Below, piece after piece: positions 32,591 to 43,049 of a stretch of DNA of 50,016 nucleotides. The translations under genes and the position numbers were made by a program. Source of the stretch: Burkholderiales bacterium (GTDB lineage Bacteria; Pseudomonadota; Gammaproteobacteria; Burkholderiales; Ga0077523); contig JAIESW010000004.1 of the NCBI GenBank assembly GCA_019745565.1, forward strand, positions 1 to 50,016. The letters are read 5' to 3'. Within the stretch, counting starts at the first letter, position 1; each line of letters begins with the position of its first letter. The notes under the pieces are model-generated. The model did no database searches. It saw only the letters and a program-made list of their open reading frames with translations, and had not been told where the DNA came from.

Positions 32591-34653
32591 TCGCGCGCCC
32601 AGGCGAGTTGGGTCGGGGAGTGCGGCGCTTCGGAGAGCGGCTGCACCTGTTTGCCGTTCAGGAACCGGTAGCTCATGCGCAGCATGTCCGCGATGACGAT
32701 CCAGAGGATGATCGCGAATAGCAGCGCGAGCGCCGCGTCGATGCGCTGGCCGAGGATCAGCGCAGGGGCCGAGGCAACCTTGTCGGGCGGCAAGGCTCCG
32801 GACGCGAGCTTCTGGGCGAGATCGTTCGCGCCGGCGAGGAAGCCCACGGCCGGATTGGTGCTGAAGACCTTCTGCCAAGCAGCCGTGGTGCACACGATTG
32901 CGAGCCAGGTGAGCGGCAGACCGGTCACCCATGCGTAGCGCACCTTGCCCATCTTGATGAGGATACCGGTGGCCACGGTGAGCGCGATCCCCGCGAGCAG
33001 CTGGTTCGAGATGCCGAACAGCGGCCACAGGATGTTCACGCCGCCCAGCGGGTCCTGCACACCCTGCACCAGGAAATAGCCCCAGGCCGCCACGAAGATG
33101 GCACTCGCCACGACCGTGGCCGGATAGGAGGACACGTTCCCGAGCGGTTTCGACACGTGCTTCAGCAGGTCCTGCAGCATGAAGCGGCCCACGCGGGTGC
33201 CGGCGTCCAGCGTGGTGAGGATGAACAGCACCTCGAACATGATCGCGAAGTGGTACCACATGTCGAGCAGCTTGCCGCCGAAGGTGGTGCTGAAGATGGT
33301 CGCCATGCCGACGGCGAGCGAGGGCGCGCCGCCAACCCGCCCGAACAGCGTCTTCTCGCCCATCTCGGTGGCGAGCGCACTCATCTGCTCGACCGTGACC
33401 GGGTAGCCCCACGAGGTGATCTTCGCCACCGCATCGGCCGCTTCCTTGCCGACCACGCCGGGCGGGCTGTTGATGGCGAAGTACACGCCCGGGTCCATCA
33501 CGCAGGCGGCGATGACGGCCATGATGGCGACGAACGACTCGAGCGCCATGCTGCCGTAGCCGATCATGCGGATCTCCTTCTCGTTCGCGAGGAGCTTCGG
33601 CGTGGTGCCGGAGGACACCAGCGAGTGGAAGCCCGAGATGGCGCCGCACGCGATGGTGATGAACACGAACGGGAAGAGATCGCCCTTGAAGATGGGGCCG
33701 GCGCCGTCGATGAACTGGGTGAGCGGCGGCATCTTCACCTCGGGGGCGAGGATCAGGATCGCGCCGGCCAGCATGAACACGACGCCGAGTTTCAGGAAGG
33801 TGGAAAGATAGTCGCGCGGCGCGAGCAACAGCCAGACCGGCAGGGCCGCAGCCGCGAAGCCGTAGATCATCACGAACCACGCGCAGGTCATGTCGTTCCA
33901 GTCGAAATACCCCTTGAGCGACTCGGACCCGTTGATGACGCCGCCGCCCCATACACACACCAGCAGCAGGGCAATTCCGATGATGGAGCCCTCGAGCACT
34001 TTCCCGGGACGGATGCCACGCATGTAGATGCCGATCAGCATGGCGACCGGAATGGTTCCCAGCACGGTCGCGGTGGCCCAGGGGCTGTGCTTCATCGCCT
34101 TCACGATCACGAGACCGAGCACCGCGATCAGGATGACGATGATCATCAGCGAGCCCACCAGGGCGGCCCAGCCGCCCACCGGCCCCAGTTCGTCGCGGGC
34201 CATCTGGCCAAGCGAGCGGCCGTCGCGGCGGGTGGAGCAGAACATGATCACCATGTCCTGCACGCAGCCGCCGAGGACTGCGCCAGCCAGGATCCAGAGG
34301 GTGCCGGGCAGGTAGCCGAACTGCATCGCCAGGGTCGGCCCGATCAGCGGGCCGGGGCCGGCGATGGCGGCGAAATGGTGCCCGAAGGCGACCCACTTGT
34401 TGGTGGGGACGAAGTCGCGGCCGTTGTTGAACCGCTCGGCCGGCGTGGCGCGGGTCTCGTCCAGGACCAGCACCTTGGCGCAGATCCAGGCGCTGTAGAA
34501 CCGGTAGGCCACGAGGTAGGTGCCCGCGGCCGCCGCGATGAACCACAAGGCGTTGATGTGCTCGCCGCGGTGGATCGCGATACCACCGATGGCCGACGCG
34601 CCCATCACGGCGATCGCCAGCCAGACCAGTTTCGACAGGATGCTCCGAGGCAT
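32587..34653 (-). CDS. cstA: Carbon starvation protein CstA (pyruvate/peptide transporter family)
   Basis: 688 residues with about 16-18 membrane segments, matching the family in length. Characteristic blocks: NNGRDFVPTNKWVAFGHHFAAIAGPGPLIGPTLAMQFGYLPGTLWIL, GAVLGGCVQDMVIMFCSTRRDGRSLGQMARDELG, SGFHSLVSSGTTPKLL, and FGISNQLLAGIAL. CstA and BtsT homologues import pyruvate or peptides when carbon is scarce. The start at 34653 follows GGGAGGGAG. ybdD is translationally coupled behind it. Control by CRP is known in E. coli, but no CRP site was recognised here. Confidence 0.95.
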   Translation of the reverse strand: MPRSILSKLVWLAIAVMGASAIGGIAIHRGEHINALWFIAAAAGTYLVAYRFYSAWICAKVLVLDETRATPAERFNNGRDFVPTNKWVAFGHHFAAIAGPGPLIGPTLAMQFGYLPGTLWILAGAVLGGCVQDMVIMFCSTRRDGRSLGQMARDELGPVGGWAALVGSLMIIVILIAVLGLVIVKAMKHSPWATATVLGTIPVAMLIGIYMRGIRPGKVLEGSIIGIALLLVCVWGGGVINGSESLKGYFDWNDMTCAWFVMIYGFAAAALPVWLLLAPRDYLSTFLKLGVVFMLAGAILILAPEVKMPPLTQFIDGAGPIFKGDLFPFVFITIACGAISGFHSLVSSGTTPKLLANEKEIRMIGYGSMALESFVAIMAVIAACVMDPGVYFAINSPPGVVGKEAADAVAKITSWGYPVTVEQMSALATEMGEKTLFGRVGGAPSLAVGMATIFSTTFGGKLLDMWYHFAIMFEVLFILTTLDAGTRVGRFMLQDLLKHVSKPLGNVSSYPATVVASAIFVAAWGYFLVQGVQDPLGGVNILWPLFGISNQLLAGIALTVATGILIKMGKVRYAWVTGLPLTWLAIVCTTAAWQKVFSTNPAVGFLAGANDLAQKLASGALPPDKVASAPALILGQRIDAALALLFAIILWIVIADMLRMSYRFLNGKQVQPLSEAPHSPTQLAWARD

Positions 34654-34977
34654 TGCCACTCCCTCCCTCAATCTCATGGTTCTCGTGCCGATACCTTTCC
34701 ATCCGATACCGGTTCGACGCCATGATACTAGCTGCGCCCCGGATAGGCCCGTCCGGAAAACAACATAGCGCTTTCAGGGGGCTAGGGTTCCGCCCCGGAC
34801 CTGGATTAGACTTCCCGAAGGGGAAAAAAAAGTTTACGGAACGGTCGATGCCCGATGCACTCGACGCGGGCCCTGGCTTGTGTCGCGCCTGGAAGAAGCG
34901 GTCCCCGGTCAGCCCTCTGACCGCCCCGGAGCACCGGCAACGGTGGCCGCGCCGGTGCCCACCTGCGGGGAGGCTGC
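34654..34977. other. Divergent intergenic region, possible structured leader
   Basis: 324 bases between divergent cstA and the receiver-kinase gene. It holds GGGGGCTAGGGTTCCGCCCC (about 34778-34797), which resembles the CTAGGGTTCCG segment of ykkC-type riboswitches, followed by CTTCCCGAAGGGGAAAAAAAAG. The second conserved ykkC half (ACACGG and GGGATAAAAGCCCGGG) is not found, so a riboswitch call is not supported. The A-run of eight (near 34824-34831) follows the CCCGAAGGGG hairpin. Promoters for both genes must be here. Confidence 0.35.
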
Positions 34978-36081
34978 ATGGCTGAGCCGCTGCGCGTGCT
35001 GCTGGTGGAGGACATGGTCACCGATGCCGAGCTCGTCATGCACGCGCTGAAGCGCGACGGCATCGACGCGATATTCGAACGGGTCGACTCGGAGCCGGCG
35101 TTGAACGACCGCATCGGCGCGTTCGCACCGCAGGTGGTGCTGTCGGATTTCTCGCTGCCGGGCTTCAGCGGCATGGCGGCGCTCGAGCTCGTGCACCGCG
35201 TGAGCCCGCAGACACCTTTCATCTTCGTCTCCGGCACCATCGGCGAGGAGCGCGCGATCGAATCGCTGAAGAGCGGGGCGATCGACTACGTGCTGAAGAC
35301 CAACCTCGCCCGGCTCGGGCCCGCCGTGCGCCGTGCGCTCGAGCATGCCGCCGAGCGGGCCGCCCGCACGCGCGCCGAGGAGGAGCTGGCCCAAGCCCAT
35401 CAACGGCAGAGGATGCTGTCGCGCCGCCTCATCCGCGCCCAGGAACGCGAACGCGCCGAACTCGCGCGCGAACTGCACGACGAGGTCGGCCAGGCCTTCA
35501 CGGCGCTCAAGATCCAGCTCGAGATGCTGCGCCGGGCCAAGGATTCCGCCGAGTCCGCCACCCGGATCGACGATTGCGCCGAGATCGTCCGCGCGGCGCT
35601 GGCCCAGGTACGCAATCTCTCGCTCGGCCTCCGACCGCCGCAGTTGGACGAGTTCGGGCTGGTTTCGGCGCTGCGCTCGCACGTCGAGCGCATGGCGCGC
35701 ACCGGGACCACCGAGATCGCCTTCGAGGCCGATCCGCAGATCGCACGGCAGCATCCCGATATCGAGATCGCCTGTTTTCGCATCGCGCAGGAGGCGCTCA
35801 CGAATGCATTGCGGCATGCGCAGGCGGACCGCATCCGCATCATGCTGCGGATCAACGCCGACACGCTCGCCCTGATCGTAAAGGACAACGGGCGCGGCTT
35901 CGACGTGCGGCTCGCGAACGAGCAGGCGCTGCGCGGCACCAGCATGGGAGTGGCGGGCCTCCAGGAGCGGGCGCTGCTGGCGGGCGGCACCGTGCGCATC
36001 GATTCCGAGGTGGGCAGCGGGACCGAGGTCGTGGCGCGGTTCCCCTTGAAGCCCCCGACGCGTGGCCAGTCGGGGCATTGA
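34978..36081 (+). CDS. Receiver-linked NarL-type histidine kinase
   Basis: 367 residues. N-terminal receiver domain (about 6-120) with EDM(V)TD acidic pocket, phospho-acceptor Asp57 (VLSDFSLPG) and Lys107 (VLKTN). A coiled coil (about 120-160) leads to a HisKA_3 dimerisation domain with RELHDEVGQAFTALKIQLEML, His167, then HATPase with EALTNALRHAQ, DNGRGFD and GTSMGVAGLQERA. The order receiver-then-kinase is reversed from ordinary hybrid kinases and suggests a kinase whose activity is gated by phosphotransfer from another kinase. HisKA_3 kinases usually signal to NarL/FixJ-type regulators; none is in the window. The kinase gene at 36089 follows within 7 bp. Confidence 0.9.
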   Translation: MAEPLRVLLVEDMVTDAELVMHALKRDGIDAIFERVDSEPALNDRIGAFAPQVVLSDFSLPGFSGMAALELVHRVSPQTPFIFVSGTIGEERAIESLKSGAIDYVLKTNLARLGPAVRRALEHAAERAARTRAEEELAQAHQRQRMLSRRLIRAQERERAELARELHDEVGQAFTALKIQLEMLRRAKDSAESATRIDDCAEIVRAALAQVRNLSLGLRPPQLDEFGLVSALRSHVERMARTGTTEIAFEADPQIARQHPDIEIACFRIAQEALTNALRHAQADRIRIMLRINADTLALIVKDNGRGFDVRLANEQALRGTSMGVAGLQERALLAGGTVRIDSEVGSGTEVVARFPLKPPTRGQSGH

Positions 36082-36088
36082 GTCCGGG

Positions 36089-37906
36089 ATGATGATCCTC
36101 GACCCCCTTGCGGGGATGGTGCAGAAGGCCGACGCGAAGACCGGCGGCTCGCTGGCCCGCTACGGGTTCGCGGTGGCGATCGCGGTGGCCATCGCCGTGG
36201 CCGTCATCGCACTGGCGAAGCTGTCCGAGTTCATGGCTGAGGCACGCTGGGTGGACCACACGCACCAGGTGATCCGCGGTCTCGCGCGCCTGGAGTCCGC
36301 CATCGTCGACGCGGAGGCCGCCGAACGCGGCTACGTGCTGTCGGGTTCCGAGGCCTTCCTCACGGCCTATCGCGAGGCCCGTCGCTCGGTGGACGCCGAT
36401 CTCGATTCCCTCCAGAACCTGCTCGCGGACAATCCGGAGCAACTGCTGCGGCTCGACGACGTGCGGCTGCGGACGGCCCGGGAAATGGAGAACCTGGAGC
36501 GCATCGTGCGGCTGGTGGAAAGCGGCCAGCGCGCCGCCGCGAGCCGGGCGATCAACGCGAGCACCGACGGGGAGAGGATGCGGGCGACGCGGCTGCGCCT
36601 GCGCGAGATGCTTGACGTCGAGGAGGGGCTCCTGGTGCGGCGGCACAAGAGCGCCGATCAGGGAGCCGCCATTGCCCGCCTGCTGGTGGTTGCCGGGTCT
36701 GCCGTGAGCCTGGGCCTGCTGCTCTTCGCGTACGCGGCCCTGCAGCGCGAGAACGCGCGCCGGACCGCCTCGGAGGCCACAACGCGGGAGGCGAACGTCT
36801 TCCTGGACCGCCTGTTCGAGGCGGTGCCGCACATGCTGTACGTGAAGTCCGCTCCCGGCTTCCGCTACCTGCGCGTGAACAAGGCGCACGAGGCCATGTT
36901 CGAGATCCCGCGCGAACGGTTGGTCGGGAAGACCGATGCGGAACTGTTCGCTCCGGCGCAGGCGGAACACATCAACGCGGAAGACCGGTCGACCCTCGCC
37001 GGCGGCAGCGTCTACGAAGCCGAAGTGGATCAGCTGGTGAGCGCGAACCACGGCGTGCGCACGCTCCACAAGAAGAAGGTGATCATCCCAGATGACCAGG
37101 GACAGCCCATGTACCTCCTCGGCATCGCCGAAGACATCACCGAGCACAAGGCCGCGCAACGGGAGATCATCCGCCTCAACGAGACGCTCGAACGCCGCGC
37201 GCGGGAGCTCGAGATCACCAACAAGGAACTGGAATCGTTCACCTACTCGGTGTCGCACGACCTGCGCGCGCCGTTGCGCGCCATCAACGGTTTCGCGCTG
37301 ATGCTGTCGGAGGATCATGCCGACAAGCTGGATGATGAAGGCAGGCGCCTGCTCAACGTCGTGCGTTCCAATGCGCAGCGCATGGGGGCGCTGATCGACG
37401 ACCTGCTCGCGTTCTCGCGCATCGGTCGGGCGACGCTCACCCGCATCGACGTGGATATGGGCGGGCTGGTCGCATCCGTCATGCAGGAGATCGGCGAACC
37501 GAAGGATGTGGTCATGCCGGCCTGCGACGTCGGATCGCTGCCCGCGGCGGTCGGCGATCCCGCGCTGCTGAAGCAGGTCTGGTTCAACCTCATCTCGAAC
37601 GCGATCAAGTACAGCGGCAAGAACCGGGCGGCCCGGGTCGAGGTCCGTGGCGAGCGCGTCAATGGCGAGTGCGTCTACCGGGTGGCGGACAACGGCGTCG
37701 GTTTCGACATGCGATATGCCGATAAACTGTTCGGGGTGTTCCAGCGGCTGCATCGCGTGGAGGAGTTTCCCGGCACCGGCGTCGGGCTGGCGATCGTCCA
37801 GCGCATCGTGGTGCGCCACGGCGGCCGGGTCTGGGCCGAGGGCAAGGTCAACGAAGGTGCGACATTCCATTTCGCCCTTCCCATCGAGGAGCGGGTACAT
37901 GGGTGA
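36089..37906 (+). CDS. CHASE3-PAS sensor histidine kinase
   Basis: 605 residues. Membrane helix about 24-46, periplasmic CHASE3-type four-helix sensor (about 50-190: QVIRGLARLESAIVDAEAAERGYVLSGSEAFL is diagnostic), helix about 194-218, PAS domain (about 235-355, HMLYVKSAPGFRYLRVNKAHEAMF), coiled coil, HisKA with FTYSVSHDLRAPLRAINGF (His390), HATPase (about 490-600) with NAIKYS, DNGVGFD and GTGVGLAIV. This is the phytochrome-like/bacteriophytochrome HisKA type. The ATG at 36089 is chosen; a GTG at 36062 overlapping the upstream gene would add 9 residues. The downstream response regulator starts 8 bp before its stop. Confidence 0.92.
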   Translation: MMILDPLAGMVQKADAKTGGSLARYGFAVAIAVAIAVAVIALAKLSEFMAEARWVDHTHQVIRGLARLESAIVDAEAAERGYVLSGSEAFLTAYREARRSVDADLDSLQNLLADNPEQLLRLDDVRLRTAREMENLERIVRLVESGQRAAASRAINASTDGERMRATRLRLREMLDVEEGLLVRRHKSADQGAAIARLLVVAGSAVSLGLLLFAYAALQRENARRTASEATTREANVFLDRLFEAVPHMLYVKSAPGFRYLRVNKAHEAMFEIPRERLVGKTDAELFAPAQAEHINAEDRSTLAGGSVYEAEVDQLVSANHGVRTLHKKKVIIPDDQGQPMYLLGIAEDITEHKAAQREIIRLNETLERRARELEITNKELESFTYSVSHDLRAPLRAINGFALMLSEDHADKLDDEGRRLLNVVRSNAQRMGALIDDLLAFSRIGRATLTRIDVDMGGLVASVMQEIGEPKDVVMPACDVGSLPAAVGDPALLKQVWFNLISNAIKYSGKNRAARVEVRGERVNGECVYRVADNGVGFDMRYADKLFGVFQRLHRVEEFPGTGVGLAIVQRIVVRHGGRVWAEGKVNEGATFHFALPIEERVHG

Positions 37907-38345
37907 ACTGGGAGCGGTGGAGATCCTGCTGGCGGAGGACAGCGAGGCGGACGCGGAGATGACCATGCGCGCGCTCAAGAAGAACAAGGTCACCAACAAC
38001 GTCGTCTGGGCCCAGGACGGTGCCGACGCGCTCGACTATCTCAAGCGCCAGGGCCGGTTCGCGGACCGTCCCAACACTCTGCCGCGCCTGGTGCTGCTCG
38101 ACATCAAGATGCCCCGGGTCGACGGCATCGAGGTGCTGCGCGCCATGAAGGCCGACGTGGCGCTCAGGACGATTCCGGTGGTGATGCTCACCTCGAGCGC
38201 CGAGGAGCGCGACATCGTCGAAACCTACGAACTGGGTGTGAACAGCTATCTGGTGAAGCCGGTGGAGTTCGAGCGCTTCGTGGACGAAGTGGCCCGCGCC
38301 GGCTGCTACTGGACCCTGATGAACAAGGTGCCGTACCACGCCTGA
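37899..38345 (+). CDS. Single-domain response regulator (Rcp1-like)
   Basis: 148 residues, one receiver domain only. [13 protein letters not shown] (acidic pocket), Asp68 in [15 protein letters not shown] and Lys121 (YLVKPVEF). The length, and the insertion before the phospho-acceptor ([16 protein letters not shown]), match the Rcp1-type regulators that pair with phytochrome-like kinases. Its start overlaps the CHASE3-PAS kinase by 8 bp, so they are very likely cognate. With no output domain, it probably feeds phosphoryl groups on or acts by protein contact, for example with the receiver-kinase at 34978. Confidence 0.92.
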   Translation: MGELGAVEILLAEDSEADAEMTMRALKKNKVTNNVVWAQDGADALDYLKRQGRFADRPNTLPRLVLLDIKMPRVDGIEVLRAMKADVALRTIPVVMLTSSAEERDIVETYELGVNSYLVKPVEFERFVDEVARAGCYWTLMNKVPYHA

Positions 38346-38357
38346 AGGCGCGGCGGT

Positions 38358-38379
38358 GCCCGGGTGGCCGCACCCGGGC
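38358..38379 (+). terminator. GC hairpin after the signalling cassette
   Basis: GCCCGGGT-GGCCGC-ACCCGGGC, perfect 8-base stem, 13 bases after the response regulator stop. No T-run follows, so intrinsic termination is weak or Rho-assisted; the place between two transcription units supports a terminator. Confidence 0.5.
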
Positions 38380-38401
38380 GGGTCGCGAGCGGCGCGAATG
38401 C

Positions 38402-38407
38402 TAGAAT
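38402..38407 (+). promoter_or_regulatory. Likely -10 element of the glyA-rib operon
   Basis: TAGAAT in the context GCTAGAATCCGCG, 33 bases before the glyA start, placing a transcript start near 38414. The -35 region (about 38379-38384) is GC-rich and unlike TTGACA. Confidence 0.5.
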
Positions 38408-38439
38408 CCGCGCCCTTGGCCCCCGGAGGAAATGCGCCC

Positions 38440-39717
<1,278 letters not shown>

Positions 39718-39747
39718 CGCCTCGCGCCTGACGCTGCAGGCCCGCGC

Positions 39748-40233
39748 ATGAAATGCCCGTTCTGCGGCCACGACGATACGCAGGTGGTGGACTCGCGCGT
39801 GAGCGAGGAGGGCGAGAGCGTCAAGCGCCGCCGCCGCTGCCTCGCGTGCGACAAGCGCTTCACCACCTGGGAGACGGTGGAGCTGCGCATGCCGCAGGTC
39901 ATCAAGTCGAGCGGCACGCGCACGGCCTTCGACGAAGACCGGTTGCGCACCAGCTTCACGCGCGCACTGCACAAGCGGGCGGTGGAGACCGAACTGGTGG
40001 ACGCCGCGATCCAGCGCATCACCCAGAAGCTGCTCGCCCTGGGCGAGCGCGAGGTGGCCTCGCGCACCATCGGCGAGATGGTGATGAAGGAGCTGTACAA
40101 GCTCGACAAGGTGGCCTACATCCGTTTCGCTTCGGTCTATCGGAGCTTCCAGGACGTGGACGATTTCCGCGACGCCATCGAAGCCGTCGCGAAGCCGCAG
40201 CCGAAGCGCCGCCGCACGACCGCAGGCCGCTGA
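39748..40233 (+). CDS. nrdR: Transcriptional repressor NrdR
   Basis: 161 residues. Zinc ribbon with Cys3, Cys6, Cys31 and Cys34 ([17 protein letters not shown] ... [15 protein letters not shown]), then an ATP-cone domain (about 49-139, [24 protein letters not shown]). NrdR senses ATP/dATP and represses ribonucleotide reductase genes by binding NrdR boxes. Its stop overlaps the ribD start (TGATG). No nrd gene is in the window. Confidence 0.97.
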   Translation: MKCPFCGHDDTQVVDSRVSEEGESVKRRRRCLACDKRFTTWETVELRMPQVIKSSGTRTAFDEDRLRTSFTRALHKRAVETELVDAAIQRITQKLLALGEREVASRTIGEMVMKELYKLDKVAYIRFASVYRSFQDVDDFRDAIEAVAKPQPKRRRTTAGR

Positions 40234-41327
40234 TGCCGTTTTCCGCCGACGATCACCGCCACATGGCGCGGGCGCTGCAGCTTGCCGCGCGCGGTCTCGC
40301 CACGACCACGCCGAATCCGCGCGTGGGCTGCGTGATCGTGCGCGACGGCGTCGTGCTCGCCGAGGGTTGGCACCGCAAGGCGGGCGAACCGCACGCCGAG
40401 GCGCTGGCCCTGCAGGCTGCAGGAGCCGACGCACGCGGCGCCACGGTGTACGCGAGTCTCGAGCCGTGCTCGCATCACGGGCGCACGCCGCCCTGTGCCG
40501 ATGCGCTGATCGCGGCCGGTGTCGCCCGCGTGGTGGCCGCGATGGAGGATCCCAACCCGCGCGTGGCGGGCGAAGGCATCCGGCGTCTCGCTGCCGCCGG
40601 CATCGTGACGGAAACGGGATTGCTCGAGTCCGAAGCGCGTGAGCTCAACGTGGGTTTCGTGTCGCGGATGACGCGCGGCCGCCCGTGGATGCGCGTCAAG
40701 ATCGCCGCCAGCCTCGACGGCAAGACGTCGCTCGCGAACGGCGTGAGCCAGTGGATCACCGGCGCCGCCGCGCGGCGCGACGGTCATCGCTGGCGCGCGC
40801 GCTCGTGCGCCGTGCTGACCGGCATCGGCACGCTGAAGGACGACGATCCGCGCCTCACCGTGCGCGACGTGCCGGCCGAGCGGCAGCCGCTGCGCGTGGT
40901 GGTGGACAGCCGCCTGCGCATCGGACTCGATGCCCGGATTCTCGAAGGCGGCGGCGTGGTGGTCGCCACGGCCACCGACGATCCGGCCAAGGCCCGGGCG
41001 CTGGCAGCGGCGGGCGCGGAGGTCTGGGTGCTGCCGGACGTCAACGGCAAGGTCGAACTCGCGGCGCTCGCGCGCGAACTCGCGCAGCGCGGCATCAACG
41101 AGGTGCTGGTGGAAGCGGGAATCAATCTCCACAGTGCCCTCGTCGCTGCCGGTGTCGTGGACGAGTTCGTGATCTATCTCGCGCCGCATCTGCTGGGCGA
41201 TGCGGGGCGCGGCATGATCCGCCTGCCCGGCATCGAGCGGCTGGAGGAACGGCTGCAGCTCGAGGTGCGGGATCTGCGCGCCTTCGGTTCCGACCTGCGC
41301 TTGATCGCGCGCGTCGGGGGGCGCTGA
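40233..41327 (+). CDS. ribD: Bifunctional riboflavin deaminase/reductase RibD
   Basis: 364 residues. The N-terminal cytidine-deaminase-like zinc domain has PHAE (His54, Glu56) and ASLEPCSHHGRTPPCADAL (Cys79, Cys88). The C-terminal domain (from about 147, RPWMRVKIAASLDGKTSLANGVSQWITG) is the NADPH reductase, with VLTGIGTLKDDDPRLTVR. It carries out the second and third steps of riboflavin synthesis: deamination of the pyrimidine and reduction of its ribosyl chain. Starts inside the nrdR stop (TGATG) and ends inside the ribE start (TGATG). Confidence 0.97.
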   Translation: MPFSADDHRHMARALQLAARGLATTTPNPRVGCVIVRDGVVLAEGWHRKAGEPHAEALALQAAGADARGATVYASLEPCSHHGRTPPCADALIAAGVARVVAAMEDPNPRVAGEGIRRLAAAGIVTETGLLESEARELNVGFVSRMTRGRPWMRVKIAASLDGKTSLANGVSQWITGAAARRDGHRWRARSCAVLTGIGTLKDDDPRLTVRDVPAERQPLRVVVDSRLRIGLDARILEGGGVVVATATDDPAKARALAAAGAEVWVLPDVNGKVELAALARELAQRGINEVLVEAGINLHSALVAAGVVDEFVIYLAPHLLGDAGRGMIRLPGIERLEERLQLEVRDLRAFGSDLRLIARVGGR

Positions 41328-41932
41328 TGTTCACCGGCATCGTGCAGTCGCTCGGCACCGTGGTGCGGTTCGATCGTTCCGGTCCGGGCGCGCGCATCGC
41401 CATCGATGCGGGCGGACTGGATCTCGGCGACGTCGCCGTCGGCGACAGCATTGCGGTCAACGGCTGTTGCCTCACCGTCGTGCAGCACGATGCCCGCACC
41501 CTCGAGATGGATGTGTCGAAGGAGACCCTCGACTGCACCGCGGGCCTGGCAGCGGATGCGCGGGTCAATCTCGAGAAGGCCCTGCGCGCGAACGACCGTC
41601 TGGGCGGCCACCTCGTGACCGGTCACGTCGACGGCGTGGGCAGGGTGGTGTCCGTGGAGCCGGTGGGAGACAATCGCGGGTTCGTGTTCCGCATCCCGCT
41701 CGCGCTCACGAAGTACGTCGCGCGCAAGGGATCGGTGACGGTGCACGGGGTCAGCCTCACGGTCAATGCCGTGAGCGCCGACACGTTCGCCGTGAATCTC
41801 ATTCCCCAGACCCTCGCGGTCACCAATCTCGGAACCCTGAAGGCAGGCGATCCGGTCAACATCGAGATCGACCTCATCGCCCGCTACGTCGAGCGCATGC
41901 TGACGGGCGATCCGGAAAGTCATTCCCCATGA
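41327..41932 (+). CDS. ribE: Riboflavin synthase alpha chain
   Basis: 201 residues with the two lumazine-binding repeats: MFTGIVQSLGTVV...VNGCCLTVV and GGHLVTGHVDGVGRVV...VHGVSLTVNAV. The MFTGIV N-terminus is diagnostic. Two molecules of 6,7-dimethyl-8-ribityllumazine dismutate to riboflavin and the pyrimidine. Sometimes named ribC in other species. It overlaps ribD (TGATG) and ribB (ATGA) at either end, so translation is continuous. Confidence 0.97.
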   Translation: MFTGIVQSLGTVVRFDRSGPGARIAIDAGGLDLGDVAVGDSIAVNGCCLTVVQHDARTLEMDVSKETLDCTAGLAADARVNLEKALRANDRLGGHLVTGHVDGVGRVVSVEPVGDNRGFVFRIPLALTKYVARKGSVTVHGVSLTVNAVSADTFAVNLIPQTLAVTNLGTLKAGDPVNIEIDLIARYVERMLTGDPESHSP

Positions 41933-43044
41933 GCATCAGCACCATTCCCGAAATCCTCGCCGACATCGCCGCCGGCCGCATGGTCGTGCTGGTGGACGAG
42001 GAGGACCGCGAGAACGAAGGCGACCTCGTCATGGCCGCCCAGTTCGCCACGCCCGAGAGCATCAACTTCATGGCGAAGCACGGGCGCGGGCTGGTCTGCC
42101 TCACGCTCACCGAGGAGCGCTGCCGGCAGCTCGATCTGCCGTTGATGGTGTCGCAGAACCGCTCGCAGCTCGGCACCAACTTCACGCTGAGCATCGAGGC
42201 GGCGCACGGGGTGACCACGGGCATCTCGGCGGCGGATCGCGCTCATACCGTGCAGGTGGCGGTGCGGCGCGACGCGAAGCCCGCCGACGTCGTCCAACCC
42301 GGCCACATCTTCCCGCTCATGGCGCAGAAGGGCGGGGTGCTGGTACGTGCCGGTCACACCGAGGCCGGCTGCGACCTCGCCCAGATGGCCGGGCTCGAAC
42401 CGGCAGCGGTGATCTGCGAGGTGCTGAAGGATGACGGCGAGATGGCGCGGCTGCCGGACCTGATCCCGTTCGCCGCCGAGCACGGCCTGCGCATCGGCAC
42501 CATCGCCGACCTGATCCACTACCGCAGCCGCACCGAGTCGCTGGTGACGCGCACGCACGAACGGACAATTCAGACCGCCCACGGCGAATTCCGTGCGGTG
42601 GCCTACAGCGACAAGACCACCCGCGAGACCCACATTGCGCTGATCCGGGGCTCGCTGGCCGGCGAGGAACCGGTGCTGGTGCGCGTGCACGAGCCGCTGT
42701 CCGTGATCGATGCCCTGGACGCAGGCAGCACCACGCACTCGTGGAACCTGCATCATGCGCTGGCGCACATCGCGCGCGCCGGGGCCGGCGTGGTTGTGCT
42801 GCTGCACCGGACGGAGAACGGCGACGACGTGCTGGCGCGGTTTCAGGCCACTCCCGATGCGCCCGCCACGGGCCGTCGCAAGATGGACCTGCGCACCTAT
42901 GGCATCGGCGCCCAGATCCTGCGCGACCTGGGCATCAAGCACATGCGGCTGCTCGCGCATCCGCGCCGCATGCCCAGCATGGCCGGTTTCGATCTGGACG
43001 TCGCGGGCTACGTGCTGCCCGACGGCGCGCATTCCGAGGGATAG
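41929..43044 (+). CDS. ribB: 3,4-DHBP synthase fused to a degenerate GTP cyclohydrolase II domain
   Basis: 371 residues. The first 200 are a complete DHBP synthase: [17 protein letters not shown] (metal-binding acidic loop), [31 protein letters not shown], and [14 protein letters not shown]. The C-terminal half has the fold cues of GTP cyclohydrolase II ([27 protein letters not shown]) but lacks the zinc motif CxTGDxxxSxRCDC: the matching stretch reads [28 protein letters not shown], with no cysteine. It is thus RibB with a RibX-like tail, as described for many proteobacteria, and GTP cyclohydrolase II must be supplied by a separate ribA. Overlaps ribE by 4 bases. Confidence 0.93.
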   Translation: MSISTIPEILADIAAGRMVVLVDEEDRENEGDLVMAAQFATPESINFMAKHGRGLVCLTLTEERCRQLDLPLMVSQNRSQLGTNFTLSIEAAHGVTTGISAADRAHTVQVAVRRDAKPADVVQPGHIFPLMAQKGGVLVRAGHTEAGCDLAQMAGLEPAAVICEVLKDDGEMARLPDLIPFAAEHGLRIGTIADLIHYRSRTESLVTRTHERTIQTAHGEFRAVAYSDKTTRETHIALIRGSLAGEEPVLVRVHEPLSVIDALDAGSTTHSWNLHHALAHIARAGAGVVVLLHRTENGDDVLARFQATPDAPATGRRKMDLRTYGIGAQILRDLGIKHMRLLAHPRRMPSMAGFDLDVAGYVLPDGAHSEG

Positions 43045-43049
43045 CAAGC

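Noticed and set aside
34770..34835. Guanidine/ykkC riboswitch as an annotated feature
   Set aside because: Only one conserved half is visible; the ACACGG and GGGATAAAAGCCCGGG blocks are missing, and the downstream gene is not a typical ykkC target.
38346..38439. Glycine riboswitch upstream of glyA
   Set aside because: The gap is under 100 bases and holds only a GC hairpin and a -10-like element; no tandem glycine aptamer fits.
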